This document shows, piece by piece, positions 1 through 9,064 of a DNA stretch of 64,000 nt (positions are counted from its first letter, which is position 1; every line of letters begins with the position of its first letter). Under the pieces are notes generated by a model. It was not told where the DNA came from. It saw nothing but the letters and a program-made list of their open reading frames with translations, and did not search any database. The stretch lies in the NCBI RefSeq assembly GCF_045310525.1, contig NZ_JBJHZY010000003.1, positions 62,001 through 126,000 on the forward strand. Direction: 5' to 3'. The DNA comes from Clostridium_AT radicumherbarum. Lineage in GTDB: Bacteria; Bacillota; Clostridia; Clostridiales; Clostridiaceae. The position numbers were made by a program, and so were the translations under genes.

Positions 1-1946
1 ACTGCTGCAAATTCATCTCCCCCATATCTAGCTGCAAAACCATGAAATTCATTGGCTGCTGCTTGTAAGGTTTTTGCAATTTGCTTTAAACAGTAATCTC
101 CTGCAAGATGGCTATAATTGTCATTGTATTCCTTAAAGCTATCCACATCAATGAGCATAATGGTATAAGGCTCCTTATTTATTTTTGCATTATTCCAATC
201 TGCCTCTGCTTGTTCATCAAAGTACCGTCTGTTAGGTATTTCAGTTAGCCCATCTAAGTTTGATAAAACAAGTAATCTTTCATTTAGTTCTTCAAGGTCA
301 TTTGATTTCTGAGCATTTCTAATGGCAATGGCTATATAGGAAGCAAGTGCTTTTACAGTATCCAAGTTATATTGAGAGTATGCGTTTTTTGTTAAGCTTT
401 GTACCGTAATTACCCCTAATACATTATCTTCAAATATTAACGGACAATATATAAGAGACTGAGTTCTAGCACCTGGAGTTATTTTTCTATCTTCAAGATA
501 CAGTTTGTACTCATTTTCAACGTCATTAATAAGTATTTCTTTTTTATTTACAATACACCAGGAAGCCCAGCCGCTTTTATTACCAATTCTATTTGAGAAC
601 ACGGGATATCTTTTAGAGTTTTCGATAAATAAACTATATTCAACAGTTTCGGTTTCTTTGTCATATAAAGCTATTCCAAAGGTATATGCAGGCATTAAAT
701 TATTTATGCTTACATATACTAATTGTAAAATTTTTTCGAAATTTAATGTAGATGTAATATCTTGTCCAATTTGACTTATAGTTTTCATATTATTATAGAA
801 TTCCAATAATTCAGCAGTTTTCTTTTCCAAGGCGTCTGTTTTTTCCTTAAGCTCAACATTTTTGAGCCTATAAATTTCCTTTTCTTGAAGAGATTGTTCC
901 ATTTTAAACTGAAGGGTAATATTTTTTAATTTGTGTTCAACGCTTTCATCTATTACTTTTTTCTCATGGTCATGAAACTTTTTATAATAATAAAGTGCCT
1001 TATCAAACTGGCCTATTTTTTCATGGGTTTCAGCTAAATAAGAATTTATTTTTGAAATCAGTTCTTTAGAATTAATTTCATAAGCTAAACTTAAGGCTTT
1101 ACCTAAATAATCAATAGCTTCATCATTTTTGTTATTCTTCACTAGTAATCTATGAAGGTCTATCATTACAGTTATCATAAAATAACGTTCATTAGTTTCC
1201 TTGCTTATTTCTAAGCTTCTTAAAAATAAATTTAAAGATTCCATTGAATTATCTTGCTTAAGGTTTATTTTACCAAGTTGATGCAGACAAGCTGCCTCAA
1301 TCATCCTATCCTTAACCATACGTGAAAGCTGCAAGCTTTTTTCTGTAAAATCCTTTGCAGTTTGGAAATCATTTAAATAGTAATACACTTCCCCGATGTT
1401 TTGTAATACAATACATTTAACATTTTCAGCACTGATTAAATTACAAATTTCCAAGCTTTGTAGATAGTATTTTAAAGCTTCTTCATAATTTTTTAAATCC
1501 TTATAGATTTCACCAACATTATTTAACACCCTGCATTCACTATTTTTATAATCAAACTGATGTATTATTTCTAATGACTTCATGTAATAATCTAAAGCCG
1601 AGTTATAGTTTGAAAGATCAAGATTAACATTACCTAGAACATTTAATATATCTGCTTCAAATTCCTTCAAATTTTCTTCCTTTGTAATCTGCAGTGCATC
1701 CATTAAAAAGCTAATTGCTTCTTCAGAATTTCCAAATATATACGAAGCCTTTCCTTTAATAAATAAACTTTTAGCAGCGCCTTTTTTATATTGTATGCGT
1801 TTTGAAAGCTTAAAGGCTTCACCAGATAACTCGATAGATTTTATGGGAGTATGTCTTATTACTTCTTCTGCTGAAATGTTTAACTTGTCTATCTTTTCTA
1901 TGAGAGAATAATCAGCAAATACTTTTTCTAATTTACAAGTTTCCAT
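1..1946 (-). CDS. TPR-GAF-GGDEF signalling protein, probable diguanylate cyclase (3' end cut by window)
   Basis: The reading frame opens at an ATG (complement of 1944-1946) behind a GGAG ribosome site and stays open to the window edge, giving about 648 visible residues. The N-terminal two thirds is alpha-helical and repetitive with TPR character (recurrent A/Y/L spacing around 'GNI/ALxYY'). A short coiled coil follows, then a GAF-like domain, and finally a GGDEF domain that begins 'LDGLTEIPNRRYF' and reaches an intact YGGDEF motif at about positions 12-29. GGDEF domains with this motif make cyclic di-GMP from two GTP; GAF and TPR parts normally sense ligands or partners. No membrane segment is seen, so it is probably cytosolic. 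The input signal is unknown. The last part of the cyclase domain is outside the window. Confidence 0.85.
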   Translation of the reverse strand, partial: METCKLEKVFADYSLIEKIDKLNISAEEVIRHTPIKSIELSGEAFKLSKRIQYKKGAAKSLFIKGKASYIFGNSEEAISFLMDALQITKEENLKEFEADILNVLGNVNLDLSNYNSALDYYMKSLEIIHQFDYKNSECRVLNNVGEIYKDLKNYEEALKYYLQSLEICNLISAENVKCIVLQNIGEVYYYLNDFQTAKDFTEKSLQLSRMVKDRMIEAACLHQLGKINLKQDNSMESLNLFLRSLEISKETNERYFMITVMIDLHRLLVKNNKNDEAIDYLGKALSLAYEINSKELISKINSYLAETHEKIGQFDKALYYYKKFHDHEKKVIDESVEHKLKNITLQFKMEQSLQEKEIYRLKNVELKEKTDALEKKTAELLEFYNNMKTISQIGQDITSTLNFEKILQLVYVSINNLMPAYTFGIALYDKETETVEYSLFIENSKRYPVFSNRIGNKSGWASWCIVNKKEILINDVENEYKLYLEDRKITPGARTQSLIYCPLIFEDNVLGVITVQSLTKNAYSQYNLDTVKALASYIAIAIRNAQKSNDLEELNERLLVLSNLDGLTEIPNRRYFDEQAEADWNNAKINKEPYTIMLIDVDSFKEYNDNYSHLAGDYCLKQIAKTLQAAANEFHGFAARYGGDEFAA

Positions 1947-2165
1947 AAAATATCTCCTATCATGCAAATATACTATTTAAAGGCTCTAGGATGAATAAGG
2001 CACATATTATTTATTCAAGAATCTTTTGATTTACTTATATATAATATTATCAAATTTACCTTTTTTCTACAATAAAAATTATTTATTTTCAAGGATTTTA
2101 TCAGCTTGACGAAGAATATTGTGTACTATAAAATAAAGACATTAAAATGAAAGAAGGAAAACAAT

Positions 2166-3140
2166 GTGAAGGATAAGATACTAGCCATGTTAAAAGAGGA
2201 TAGGGAATCCTTTATTTCTGGTGAAAAAATAAGTGAAGAATTAGGGGTTACCAGAGCAGCTGTTTGGAAAAATATTAATAAGCTTAAAGATGAGGGTTAT
2301 GTTATTGATTCTATATCCAAAAATGGATATAAACTGGTTTCTTCTCCTGATCTATTAACAATTTACGAAATTAGTGATTTTCTTAATACAAAATATATAG
2401 GAAGAAATATTAATCATTTTGATTCCATTAATTCCACAAATACAAAGGCTAAGGAACTAGCTTCCAGCGGTGCCGAAGATGGTGACATAGTAATAGGTGA
2501 AGAGCAGATAGGCGGTAGAGGACGGTTTGATAGAAAATGGTGCTCGCCAAAATATAAAGGTATATGGATGTCTATTATTTTAAGACCAAATATTGATCCT
2601 ATAAATGCATCTACCATTACACTTATTGGTGCTGCGGCTGTTTATAAGGCTTTGAAGGATTTGAATATAGAAACCGAGATAAAATGGCCAAATGATATTA
2701 TTTTAAATAATAAGAAGCTCTGCGGCATTTTAACTGAAATGAGCAGCGAATTAAATCAAATTAATTATATAGTTATAGGAATAGGTGTTAACGTAAATAT
2801 TACCAGTGAGGAATTTCCAAAGGATATACAAGAAATTGCTACTTCTTTAAAAATAGAAGCTGGAAAAAGCCTTTCAAGACAAAGATTAACTGCCGCTATA
2901 CTAAATCATTTTGAAAGGCTCTATGAAGAATTTATTTTAGAGAACAATCTAAGCTCTACCATAGATATTTGCAGAAAAAACTCCTATCTCATAGGAAAAG
3001 AAATTCAATTATATAAAAGGGGAGAATTAATTACAGCGAAAGTTGTGGATATAAGTGATGAGGGACTGCTTGTAATTGAACATAAACATGGAAAAATTGA
3101 AAAGGTTATTTCCGGTGAAGTAACTTTGCACAGAGAATAA
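2166..3140 (+). CDS. birA: Bifunctional biotin-protein ligase / biotin operon repressor
   Basis: 324 residues. An N-terminal winged HTH (about residues 1-60, with 'SGEKISEELGVTRAAVWKNI') precedes the ligase domain, which carries the biotin/ATP motif GGRGRFDRKW (about residues 115-125) and the active-site segment KWPNDI, and ends in a small SH3-like C-terminal domain. It joins biotin to carboxylase biotin-carrier proteins through biotinyl-AMP; the HTH form usually also represses biotin genes. The GTG start at 2166 is chosen because the ATG three bases before it runs straight into TGA, and an AGAAGGA ribosome site precedes it. It is monocistronic, with a terminator directly downstream and no biotin genes nearby. 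Confidence 0.95.
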   Translation: MKDKILAMLKEDRESFISGEKISEELGVTRAAVWKNINKLKDEGYVIDSISKNGYKLVSSPDLLTIYEISDFLNTKYIGRNINHFDSINSTNTKAKELASSGAEDGDIVIGEEQIGGRGRFDRKWCSPKYKGIWMSIILRPNIDPINASTITLIGAAAVYKALKDLNIETEIKWPNDIILNNKKLCGILTEMSSELNQINYIVIGIGVNVNITSEEFPKDIQEIATSLKIEAGKSLSRQRLTAAILNHFERLYEEFILENNLSSTIDICRKNSYLIGKEIQLYKRGELITAKVVDISDEGLLVIEHKHGKIEKVISGEVTLHRE

Positions 3141-3170
3141 AAAAGTCCCAAGAGGACTTTTTTACTTTTA
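3141..3170 (+). terminator. Rho-independent terminator of birA
   Basis: AAAAAGTCC and GGACTTTTTT form a stem with a CAAGA loop, directly after the birA stop codon and ending in a T-run. Confidence 0.85.
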
Positions 3171-3266
3171 TATTTCTAGTTGTTTCTTAGATATGTAACT
3201 TCCATTGTAAAATGGTGGTATAATATTAATATCTCTAAATATATTGTGTTAGAGGAGAGGGATATA

Positions 3267-4448
3267 ATGAAGTTAGTTTTTGATTCTTTAATTCATAAAT
3301 TTGTAAAGGATTATAAAAATGTTAATTCAGATAAAACTCGTGAAGCTTATGGCGCTTTAGGGGGAGTAGTTGGAATAATTATTAATACTACTATTCTTAC
3401 TGTAGAGCTTGTTATTGGTCTTTTATTAAATAGCATGGCTATTACTGCGGATGCCTTTCATAATCTTACAGACGCATTATCATCTTTAGTTACTATAATT
3501 AGCTTCAAATTTGCAAACAAGCCAGCTGATGATAAGCATCCTTTTGGCTATGGGAGAATTGAATATCTTACAGCATTACTTTTTTCAGTAGCTATTCTGG
3601 TTGTAGGCTATGAATTTTTGAAGAGCTCAGTACTACGTGTTTTACATCCTGTAAAGGTACCTTTTAATCTTGTAAGCTTTATTTGTATGCTTTTAGCACT
3701 TCCACTTCAGATTACACTTAATCGCTTTACTGCATATATAGGCAATATAATTAATTCTTCTGCTTTAAAGGCTTCAGCTTTGGAATCTTTTACAGATATA
3801 CTAGTACTGTCTATGGTTACTTTTTCTTTATTAGTATCTAGATTTACTGACTTTCCTATTGATGGATACGTAGCTTTTATAGTATCACTGTTTATTCTTC
3901 ATTCAGGAGTTGAACTCCTAAGAGATACTATAGGAACCTTACTAGGAAAGGCACCTAGTGAAGAATTTGTAGGAGAACTAATAAGAAGTTTAAAAGAATA
4001 CCCCTATATACTTGGAGTTCATGACTTGGTAATACACAATTATGGCCCAGGAAGATATATGGCATCACTGCATGCAGAGGTTCCTTATGATGTATCAATA
4101 ATGGACATACATGATGTTATCGATAAAGCTGAAAAGGAAGTAGGCGCTAAATATAATATATATTTATCTATCCATATGGATCCTGTTAAGATAAATTGCC
4201 CAGAGGTAGATTTATTAAAGACTCAAGTGGAGGAAAGACTTAATAAAATTAAAGGTGTCTTATCTATACATGACTTCAGAGTTGTAGGGGCTGGAGAGGA
4301 AAAAACCTTAATTTTTGACGCAGTAATTAATAGATCTTATGCTTTAGAAGAACAAAGTAATTTGATACAAGAGCAAATACAAGAGGCTATACACAGTATT
4401 TCTCCTAAGTATAGAGGCATTGTTACTCTTGATAGAGAATTTCACTAG
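3267..4448 (+). CDS. Cation diffusion facilitator (CDF) family metal efflux transporter
   Basis: 393 residues from the ATG at 3267, chosen because of the GAGGAGAGGG ribosome site just before it; a longer frame reaches 3180 but lacks a good site. The sequence has the CDF signature 'ADAFHNLTDALSS' in TM2 and the paired metal site in TM5 ('ALESFTDILV', D/H type), six predicted membrane segments, and a long cytoplasmic C-terminal dimerisation/metal-sensing domain with several His residues (for example VIHNYG, IHMDPV). CDF proteins export Zn2+, Mn2+ or related ions in exchange for protons. The C-terminal part continues for about 90 residues beyond the usual domain. Substrate cannot be fixed from sequence. 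Confidence 0.9.
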   Translation: MKLVFDSLIHKFVKDYKNVNSDKTREAYGALGGVVGIIINTTILTVELVIGLLLNSMAITADAFHNLTDALSSLVTIISFKFANKPADDKHPFGYGRIEYLTALLFSVAILVVGYEFLKSSVLRVLHPVKVPFNLVSFICMLLALPLQITLNRFTAYIGNIINSSALKASALESFTDILVLSMVTFSLLVSRFTDFPIDGYVAFIVSLFILHSGVELLRDTIGTLLGKAPSEEFVGELIRSLKEYPYILGVHDLVIHNYGPGRYMASLHAEVPYDVSIMDIHDVIDKAEKEVGAKYNIYLSIHMDPVKINCPEVDLLKTQVEERLNKIKGVLSIHDFRVVGAGEEKTLIFDAVINRSYALEEQSNLIQEQIQEAIHSISPKYRGIVTLDREFH

Positions 4449-4546
4449 GTTTAGATTATATTTCAATATAGTATTGAAATGCTATATATAATTTGATAAT
4501 CAGTAAATAAGTGTTTCACATTATAAATTAATAATTATTAAATCTG

Positions 4547-4577
4547 GACTCTAGCATAGGCGCTGGAGTCTTTTTTA
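4547..4577 (+). terminator. Terminator after the CDF gene
   Basis: GACTCTAGC pairs with GCTGGAGTC (one G-U pair) and is followed by TTTTTTATTT. Confidence 0.85.
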
Positions 4578-4611
4578 TTTAGTATTAATTATCATCTAAA
4601 ATAGTATAAAT

Positions 4612-4637
4612 ATTTAATTTTACAAATAAAATTAAAT
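4612..4637. promoter_or_regulatory. Perfect 11-bp dyad upstream of the COG0523 cluster, possible operator
   Basis: ATTTAATTTTA and TAAAATTAAAT form a perfect inverted repeat around CAAA, ending 33 bases before the first gene of the cluster and next to a TATAAA-like -10. It has no terminator T-run and lies after the upstream terminator, so an operator or transcript-start structure is more likely. AT-rich dyads are common by chance in this genome, so the role is inferred. Confidence 0.4.
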
Positions 4638-4670
4638 AGTACAGTGTTGTTTAATACAAGGAGGCTCAGC

Positions 4671-5621
4671 GTGAAAGTCAAAATAGATATAATTTCAGGG
4701 TTTTTAGGTGCAGGAAAAACCACTCTCATTAAAAAACTTATAACTGAAGAGCTGTATAAAGAAAAAATAGCAATTATTGAAAATGAATTTGGGGAAGTTG
4801 GCATAGATGGAAGTACATTAAAAAGTACAAAGGTAAAGGTAAAGGAAATAAATGCAGGCTGTATTTGCTGCAGCATTACTGGGGATTTTAAAAAGGCTCT
4901 ATTAGAGGTTTTGGAGAATTATAGATTAGATAGAATTATAATAGAACCTTCAGGTGTTGCAAAGCTGTCAGAAATAATAAAGGTATGCAATAGTGAGGAC
5001 TTAAGAAAATTTTCAGAGATAAATATGATTATTACTGTAGTTGATATTTTAAAATTTCATATGTATTTAGCTAACTTTGGGGAGTTTTATAAAAATCAAA
5101 TAATAAATGCCAAAACAATAATGCTAAGCAGAAGTCAAAGAGTAGGGCTTGAGAAATTAGTTACAGTAAAGGAAGCACTAGATGCTTTAAATAAGGAAGC
5201 ATTTGTAGTTACCACTCCTTGGGATAATTTAACTGCGAAAAGGATTATAGAAATTAGTGAGAGTTATGAAAGAGAAAGAATTCATAAGGAAGTAAATTTA
5301 TTAAAAAAGCCTGGTTCGAAGGTTTCTTATAAAATAACTCCAGGTGAAAGCTTAAGTTTTGAAAGCATAGGTTTTGAAACAGTTAAAAGGTTCAGCTTAG
5401 CAAATATAAAAAGTATATTTGACAAGATAAGTAATGAAAAGCTTTATGGAAGTATTTTAAGAGCAAAAGGGATAGTGCAGCTTGAAAAAGGTGAATGGGC
5501 TCAATTTGACTATGTACCAGAGGAGTTTAACCAGAAAAATACTGAAGCAGATTTTTCAGGCAGGGTATGCATTATTGGAATAAATTTAAATAAAGCCGCA
5601 CTTAAAAAATTGTTTATATAG
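4671..5621 (+). CDS. COG0523 (CobW/YciC/ZNG1-type) GTPase, putative metallochaperone
   Basis: 316 residues from the GTG at 4671, six bases behind an AAGGAGG ribosome site. The family features are intact: Walker A GFLGAGKTT (about residues 10-18), ENEFGEVGID, the metal-binding CxCC motif 'GCICC' at residues 63-67, and EPSGVAKLSEI. COG0523 proteins use GTP hydrolysis to deliver or insert metals (Zn, Co, Fe) and are often zinc- or stress-regulated. The C-terminal CobW_C part is short but present. It is the first gene of a tight cluster with a second GTPase, a permease and a TIGR03943 protein, which suggests a membrane metal-handling system. The metal is not deducible. Confidence 0.88.
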   Translation: MKVKIDIISGFLGAGKTTLIKKLITEELYKEKIAIIENEFGEVGIDGSTLKSTKVKVKEINAGCICCSITGDFKKALLEVLENYRLDRIIIEPSGVAKLSEIIKVCNSEDLRKFSEINMIITVVDILKFHMYLANFGEFYKNQIINAKTIMLSRSQRVGLEKLVTVKEALDALNKEAFVVTTPWDNLTAKRIIEISESYERERIHKEVNLLKKPGSKVSYKITPGESLSFESIGFETVKRFSLANIKSIFDKISNEKLYGSILRAKGIVQLEKGEWAQFDYVPEEFNQKNTEADFSGRVCIIGINLNKAALKKLFI

Positions 5622-5627
5622 GCGTCT

Positions 5628-6287
5628 ATGAATATTAAAACAGAAATTGAAATAGTAACTGGTTTTTTAGGCTCTGGTAAAACAACCTTTATAAATGCAC
5701 TATTAGAAAATTCTCTTGTATCAGGAGAAATAGTTATAATAATTCAAGGTGAAATTGGTAATGCGGATATTAAAATAATTGAAAAACCTAAGTCAAAGCT
5801 TATTATAAGACAAGTAGACAATTCTAAAAATCTAACTGCAGCATTTCTAAAACAGATGATAGACTTCTACAATCCTCATAGAATTATTGTTGAATATAAT
5901 GGAACAAAGCTTTTGATGGAAATTTTAAATGTACTCGAGGATGGAACTTTAGTAGAAAGCTTAAGGGAACCGATAATTTATAATCTTTTGGAAGCTTCTA
6001 CTTTCTTTGTTTATTACAATAACATGAAGGAGCTTATAGAACCTTTTATTATAAACAGCAATCTTATCGTGATTAATAATTGTAGTAACATATCCCTTAA
6101 AGAAAAAAACAAAATTTTAAAAAAGCTAAAGGAATTAAATCCTAGGACTATTATTTTAACGAATGATAATCTAAAAGAACTAGAAGAAGTACTTAAGAAA
6201 GCAGAAATCATAGATAGAGGACTAGTAAAAAAAGTTTTTATAAAAATAAAAAACAGGCAGGCAAATAAGGCTGTTAGGAGTAGATAA
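5628..6287 (+). CDS. Short CobW-like GTPase lacking the CxCC motif
   Basis: 219 residues, starting six bases after the stop of the first GTPase. Walker A GFLGSGKTT is intact near the N-terminus and 'HRIIVEYNGT' replaces the usual EPSG segment. The CxCC metal motif and the C-terminal CobW_C domain are both absent. It therefore looks like a paralogue that kept nucleotide binding but lost metal binding, perhaps a regulatory partner of the preceding full-length protein or of the downstream permease. The position suggests co-transcription. Confidence 0.8.
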   Translation: MNIKTEIEIVTGFLGSGKTTFINALLENSLVSGEIVIIIQGEIGNADIKIIEKPKSKLIIRQVDNSKNLTAAFLKQMIDFYNPHRIIVEYNGTKLLMEILNVLEDGTLVESLREPIIYNLLEASTFFVYYNNMKELIEPFIINSNLIVINNCSNISLKEKNKILKKLKELNPRTIILTNDNLKELEEVLKKAEIIDRGLVKKVFIKIKNRQANKAVRSR

Positions 6288-6289
6288 AA

Positions 6290-7201
6290 TTGAATGCAGA
6301 GATTTTACAAAATTTTTCTGTGATTTTTATAAGCATAATACTTGAGGCTCTTCCTTTTGTAATGTTAGGAGTTATAATATCAGCGCTAATTCAGGTTTTT
6401 ATATCTGAAAATACCATAGCGAGACTACTGCCCAAAAATAAATTTTTAGGAATTCTCATGGCATCACTATCGGGATTTGTTTTTCCTATATGTGAATGTG
6501 CAGTTATTCCCATTGGGAGAAGATTAATAAAGAAAGGTGTGCCAGTAAACATGGCTGTAGCTTTCATGCTTTCTGTGCCAATAGTTAACCCCATTGTTCT
6601 TTTATCCACTTACTATGCCTTCCATGGAAGACCTTATGTAGTACTTATAAGAGGCCTAGTAGGCTTTATTATTGCACTTACAATTGGCACTATAATGGGA
6701 GCTGTAGAAAACTTAAACTGCTTAAAGCCCTCTTATTCTGACTACGAAAATATCTGCTCCTGCGGCTATAATCACAGTTATAAAAAGAAAGCTTCAAGGT
6801 TTATGGAAGTCCTTAATCATGTAAACACTGAACTTTATGATATAGGTAAGTTTCTTATAATTGGAGCCTTCATTTCAGCTGCCTTCCAAGCAGTGGTGCC
6901 CAGAAACCAGATTCTAAGTTTAGGTCAGAATTCTACATATTCTATAATTGTTATGCTACTATTTGCATTTTTAGTTTCACTATGTTCTGAGGCAGATGCT
7001 TTTATAGCAAGTACCTTTATTGGGCAATTTACCTTAGGAAGTATAATTGGATTTTTACTTTTAGGACCTATGATAGACATTAAAAATACCTTAATGCTAA
7101 ATTACTCTTTTAAGAAAGGTTTTATTGCTAAGCAGCTAATTTTAATATTCGCATTTTGTTTTGCTGCAGCCTATATTATAAATGTATTTTTTAAATTATA
7201 A
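6290..7201 (+). CDS. YraQ/YcgR-type permease (UPF0718, former DUF318)
   Basis: 303 residues with about eight hydrophobic segments. The hallmark segment FPICECAVIPIGRRL with neighbouring 'VPVNMAVAFMLSVPIVNPIV' is present, together with a second half-repeat 'SLCSEADAFIASTF', as expected for this duplicated permease family. Start is a TTG at 6290, one of the few candidates, with AGGAG ten bases upstream; it lies two bases after the preceding stop. In Bacillus the homologue YcgR is paired with a TIGR03943 protein (YcgQ), as here. A cytoplasmic loop contains a CSCGYNHSY segment that could bind metal. The transported substrate is unproven. Confidence 0.85.
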   Translation: MNAEILQNFSVIFISIILEALPFVMLGVIISALIQVFISENTIARLLPKNKFLGILMASLSGFVFPICECAVIPIGRRLIKKGVPVNMAVAFMLSVPIVNPIVLLSTYYAFHGRPYVVLIRGLVGFIIALTIGTIMGAVENLNCLKPSYSDYENICSCGYNHSYKKKASRFMEVLNHVNTELYDIGKFLIIGAFISAAFQAVVPRNQILSLGQNSTYSIIVMLLFAFLVSLCSEADAFIASTFIGQFTLGSIIGFLLLGPMIDIKNTLMLNYSFKKGFIAKQLILIFAFCFAAAYIINVFFKL

Positions 7202-7266
7202 TTACATATTGCAAGATAAACAGAGCTGGTGAGACTTATTTGCTTATAAAAAGGGGTCAAATTAAA

Positions 7267-8013
7267 ATGAAGAGATTTAATATTAATGAATTTATATGGT
7301 TTATAATTTTGCTTGTATTTACCTTCTACATCTATTATTTACTTTCATCTACCAAGATTACAATGTTTGTCCACCCTAAGCTTGCTAAGTATTCCGCCTT
7401 TTCTTTAGTGGTCCTTGGAGAACTTACAATACTGCAAATTTTCAATGTATTTACAGTTAAAACAAGAATTAAATTTAAGAAAGGCTATGTACTATTTATT
7501 TTAGTTTTAGTTATAGGCATATTTATTGCACCAAGAGGCTTAAATTCTGAAATAGCAGAGAAAAAAGGTATTACTTTTGTAAGTTCAAGCAGTACTGAGA
7601 ATATAGGAAGTCATACTCATACCAAAGATGATGTTATAAACGGAAATGTAATTAGCTTTAATGATGAAAACTACATTCATTATTTTGAAGATTTAAGTGG
7701 AAATCTTGAAAAACATATTGGAAAGGGTATAATAATTAGTGGTTATGTAACAAAAGATGATAAGCTTAATAAGGATGAATTTATTATTACTAGACTATTA
7801 GTAAACTGCTGCGCTGCTGATTCTCAGGTTATTGGTATCTTGTGCAAAACTGATGGTAATAAGGTTTTAAAGAATGATACATGGGTAAGGGTAGAAGGGG
7901 TGGTAAGCTTTAAGGAAAATGAGAATAGCAAGATTAATAGAAAGCTTCCATTAATTATTGAAGGTAAGGTTACGAAAATAAATAAACCTGTAACCCCTTA
8001 TATATATGAATAA
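7267..8013 (+). CDS. TIGR03943 / YcgQ-like membrane protein, permease partner
   Basis: 248 residues from the ATG at 7267 behind AAAAGGGG; a TTG 27 bases upstream is an alternative. Two or three membrane segments lie near the N-terminus, then a long extracytoplasmic or cytoplasmic domain with 'IISGYVTKDD' and the family signature LLVNCCAADSQV near residue 180. A SHTHTKDD segment precedes the domain. This family is regularly found beside YraQ/YcgR permeases and is thought to form a two-part membrane complex with them. It closes the four-gene cluster; no terminator stronger than AT-rich sequence follows before the tRNAs. Confidence 0.85.
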   Translation: MKRFNINEFIWFIILLVFTFYIYYLLSSTKITMFVHPKLAKYSAFSLVVLGELTILQIFNVFTVKTRIKFKKGYVLFILVLVIGIFIAPRGLNSEIAEKKGITFVSSSSTENIGSHTHTKDDVINGNVISFNDENYIHYFEDLSGNLEKHIGKGIIISGYVTKDDKLNKDEFIITRLLVNCCAADSQVIGILCKTDGNKVLKNDTWVRVEGVVSFKENENSKINRKLPLIIEGKVTKINKPVTPYIYE

Positions 8014-8078
8014 ATTAGCTAAACTTAATAAATATAAAGTTTTGAGCAAATAAAAAAGATATACTTACGTATATCTTT

Positions 8079-8163
8079 TGGTGGAGGAAGATGGATTCGA
8101 ACCATCGAAGTCACTGACAACAGATTTACAGTCTGCCCCCTTTGGCCGCTCGGGAATTCCTCC
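8079..8163 (-). tRNA. tRNA-Tyr (GTA)
   Basis: Minus strand: acceptor GGAGGAA pairs with TTCCTCC, long class II variable arm, anticodon loop CTGTAAA (anticodon GTA), T-arm GGTTCGAATCC, and an encoded 3' CCA at 8079-8081. A hairpin of GATATACTTACGTATATC just downstream (8059-8076), followed by T's on the minus strand, is a plausible terminator for the three minus-strand tRNAs. Confidence 0.95.
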
Positions 8164-8168
8164 AAAAG

Positions 8169-8243
8169 TGGAGCTGGCAATAGGAATCGAACCTACAACC
8201 TGCTGATTACAAGTCAGCTGCTCTACCGTTGAGCCATGCCAGC
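8169..8243 (-). tRNA. tRNA-Thr (TGT)
   Basis: Minus strand: acceptor GCTGGCA/TGCCAGC, D-arm GGCTCAACGGTAGAGC, anticodon loop CTTGTAA (anticodon TGT), T-loop GGTTCGATTCC, 3' CCA encoded. It sits five bases from tRNA-Tyr, so the two are co-transcribed. Confidence 0.95.
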
Positions 8244-8256
8244 ATATTAAGTTACA

Positions 8257-8332
8257 TGGTGGGCACAACAGGGCTCGAACCTGTGACCCTCTGCTTGTAA
8301 GGCAGATGCTCTCCCAGCTGAGCTATGCGCCC
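8257..8332 (-). tRNA. tRNA-Val (TAC)
   Basis: Minus strand: acceptor GGGCGCA pairs with TGTGCCC (one G-U pair), anticodon loop CTTACAA (anticodon TAC), T-loop GGTTCGAGCCC, 3' CCA encoded. It is the first gene of the minus-strand tRNA cluster Val-Thr-Tyr. Confidence 0.95.
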
Positions 8333-8338
8333 ATGCAA

Positions 8339-8671
8339 TTTATTTATCTAACCGACGAATTTTATTATACATAGAATATAATATCTTATCAAATGGTATT
8401 ATAGACTAAATTTTTAAATTAAACCTATTTATCTTCATTTTAGTAAGCTTTTCTTCTGTTTTGATATAAAGTCAGTGAAAGCTCGAGATTACGATAATAT
8501 TATTAGTCTTTGGATGATTTTTATTCAATAATTAAGTAATAATGCTAAAGGTTCCATTAATAATTATATAAAAATATATTGAAATAAATAAAAATACATA
8601 GTATAATCTAACTTGTCGTTAGGTTAAATGCTTAATGATTACAAATAAACAATTTAGTTTCATGAGTATAT
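8339..8671. other. AT-rich gap between divergent tRNA genes
   Basis: No open frame or strong structure is seen. It must hold the promoters of tRNA-Val on the minus strand and tRNA-Ser on the plus strand; a TAGTATAAT-like -10 is present near 8600-8608. Confidence 0.5.
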
Positions 8672-8761
8672 GGAGAGATGTCCGAGTGGTTTAAGGAGCA
8701 CGCCTGGAAAGCGTGTGTAGGGGAAACTCTACCGGGGGTTCGAATCCCCCTTTCTCCGCCA
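8672..8761 (+). tRNA. tRNA-Ser (GGA)
   Basis: Class II tRNA: acceptor GGAGAGA/TTTCTCC, anticodon loop CTGGAAA (anticodon GGA), long variable arm GTAGGGGAAACTCTAC, T-arm GGGGGTTCGAATCCCCC, encoded CCA. It is immediately followed by the SRP RNA, a typical clostridial arrangement. Confidence 0.95.
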
Positions 8762-8767
8762 GTTGAA

Positions 8768-9041
8768 CTTTCCGTGCTAGATGGGGAACTAGCGGTGCCC
8801 TGTAACCTGCAAACCGCTACAGCAGGGTTGAATTCCTCGCTTAGGCTCTAGCGTGTAAGGTCTGGTCTATAAAAGTGGCGTTGAGAATCGGGTCCTACGC
8901 AACGAAAACTCATGAACCCCGTCAGGTCCGGAAGGAAGCAGCGGTAAGTGAATATTTTCGTGTGCCGTAGGGAAACCTGGTTTGAGCTAACTGTATAGAT
9001 AACGCTTATATGCTAGCAGTCGAAGCGAGGTGCACGGTTTA
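8768..9041 (+). ncRNA. ffs: Signal recognition particle RNA, long Bacillus/Clostridium type
   Basis: The conserved helix 8 core GTCAGGTCCGGAAGGAAGCA lies at about 8921-8941 and is closed by a long paired arm. The 5' CCGTGC (8772-8777) pairs with GCACGG (9032-9037), and the Alu-like elements GGTGCCCTGTAACCTGCAA and GAGCTAACTG are present. At roughly 275 nt it matches the long Gram-positive type with an Alu domain. It scaffolds Ffh for cotranslational membrane targeting. Exact ends are estimated from the terminal pairing. Confidence 0.95.
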
Positions 9042-9064
9042 TAATAATTGAAACTAGATTAAAG

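Noticed and set aside
8065..8268. Open frame across the tRNA cluster
   Set aside because: It runs across tRNA-Tyr and tRNA-Thr on the same strand and has tRNA-derived sequence, so it is not a protein gene.
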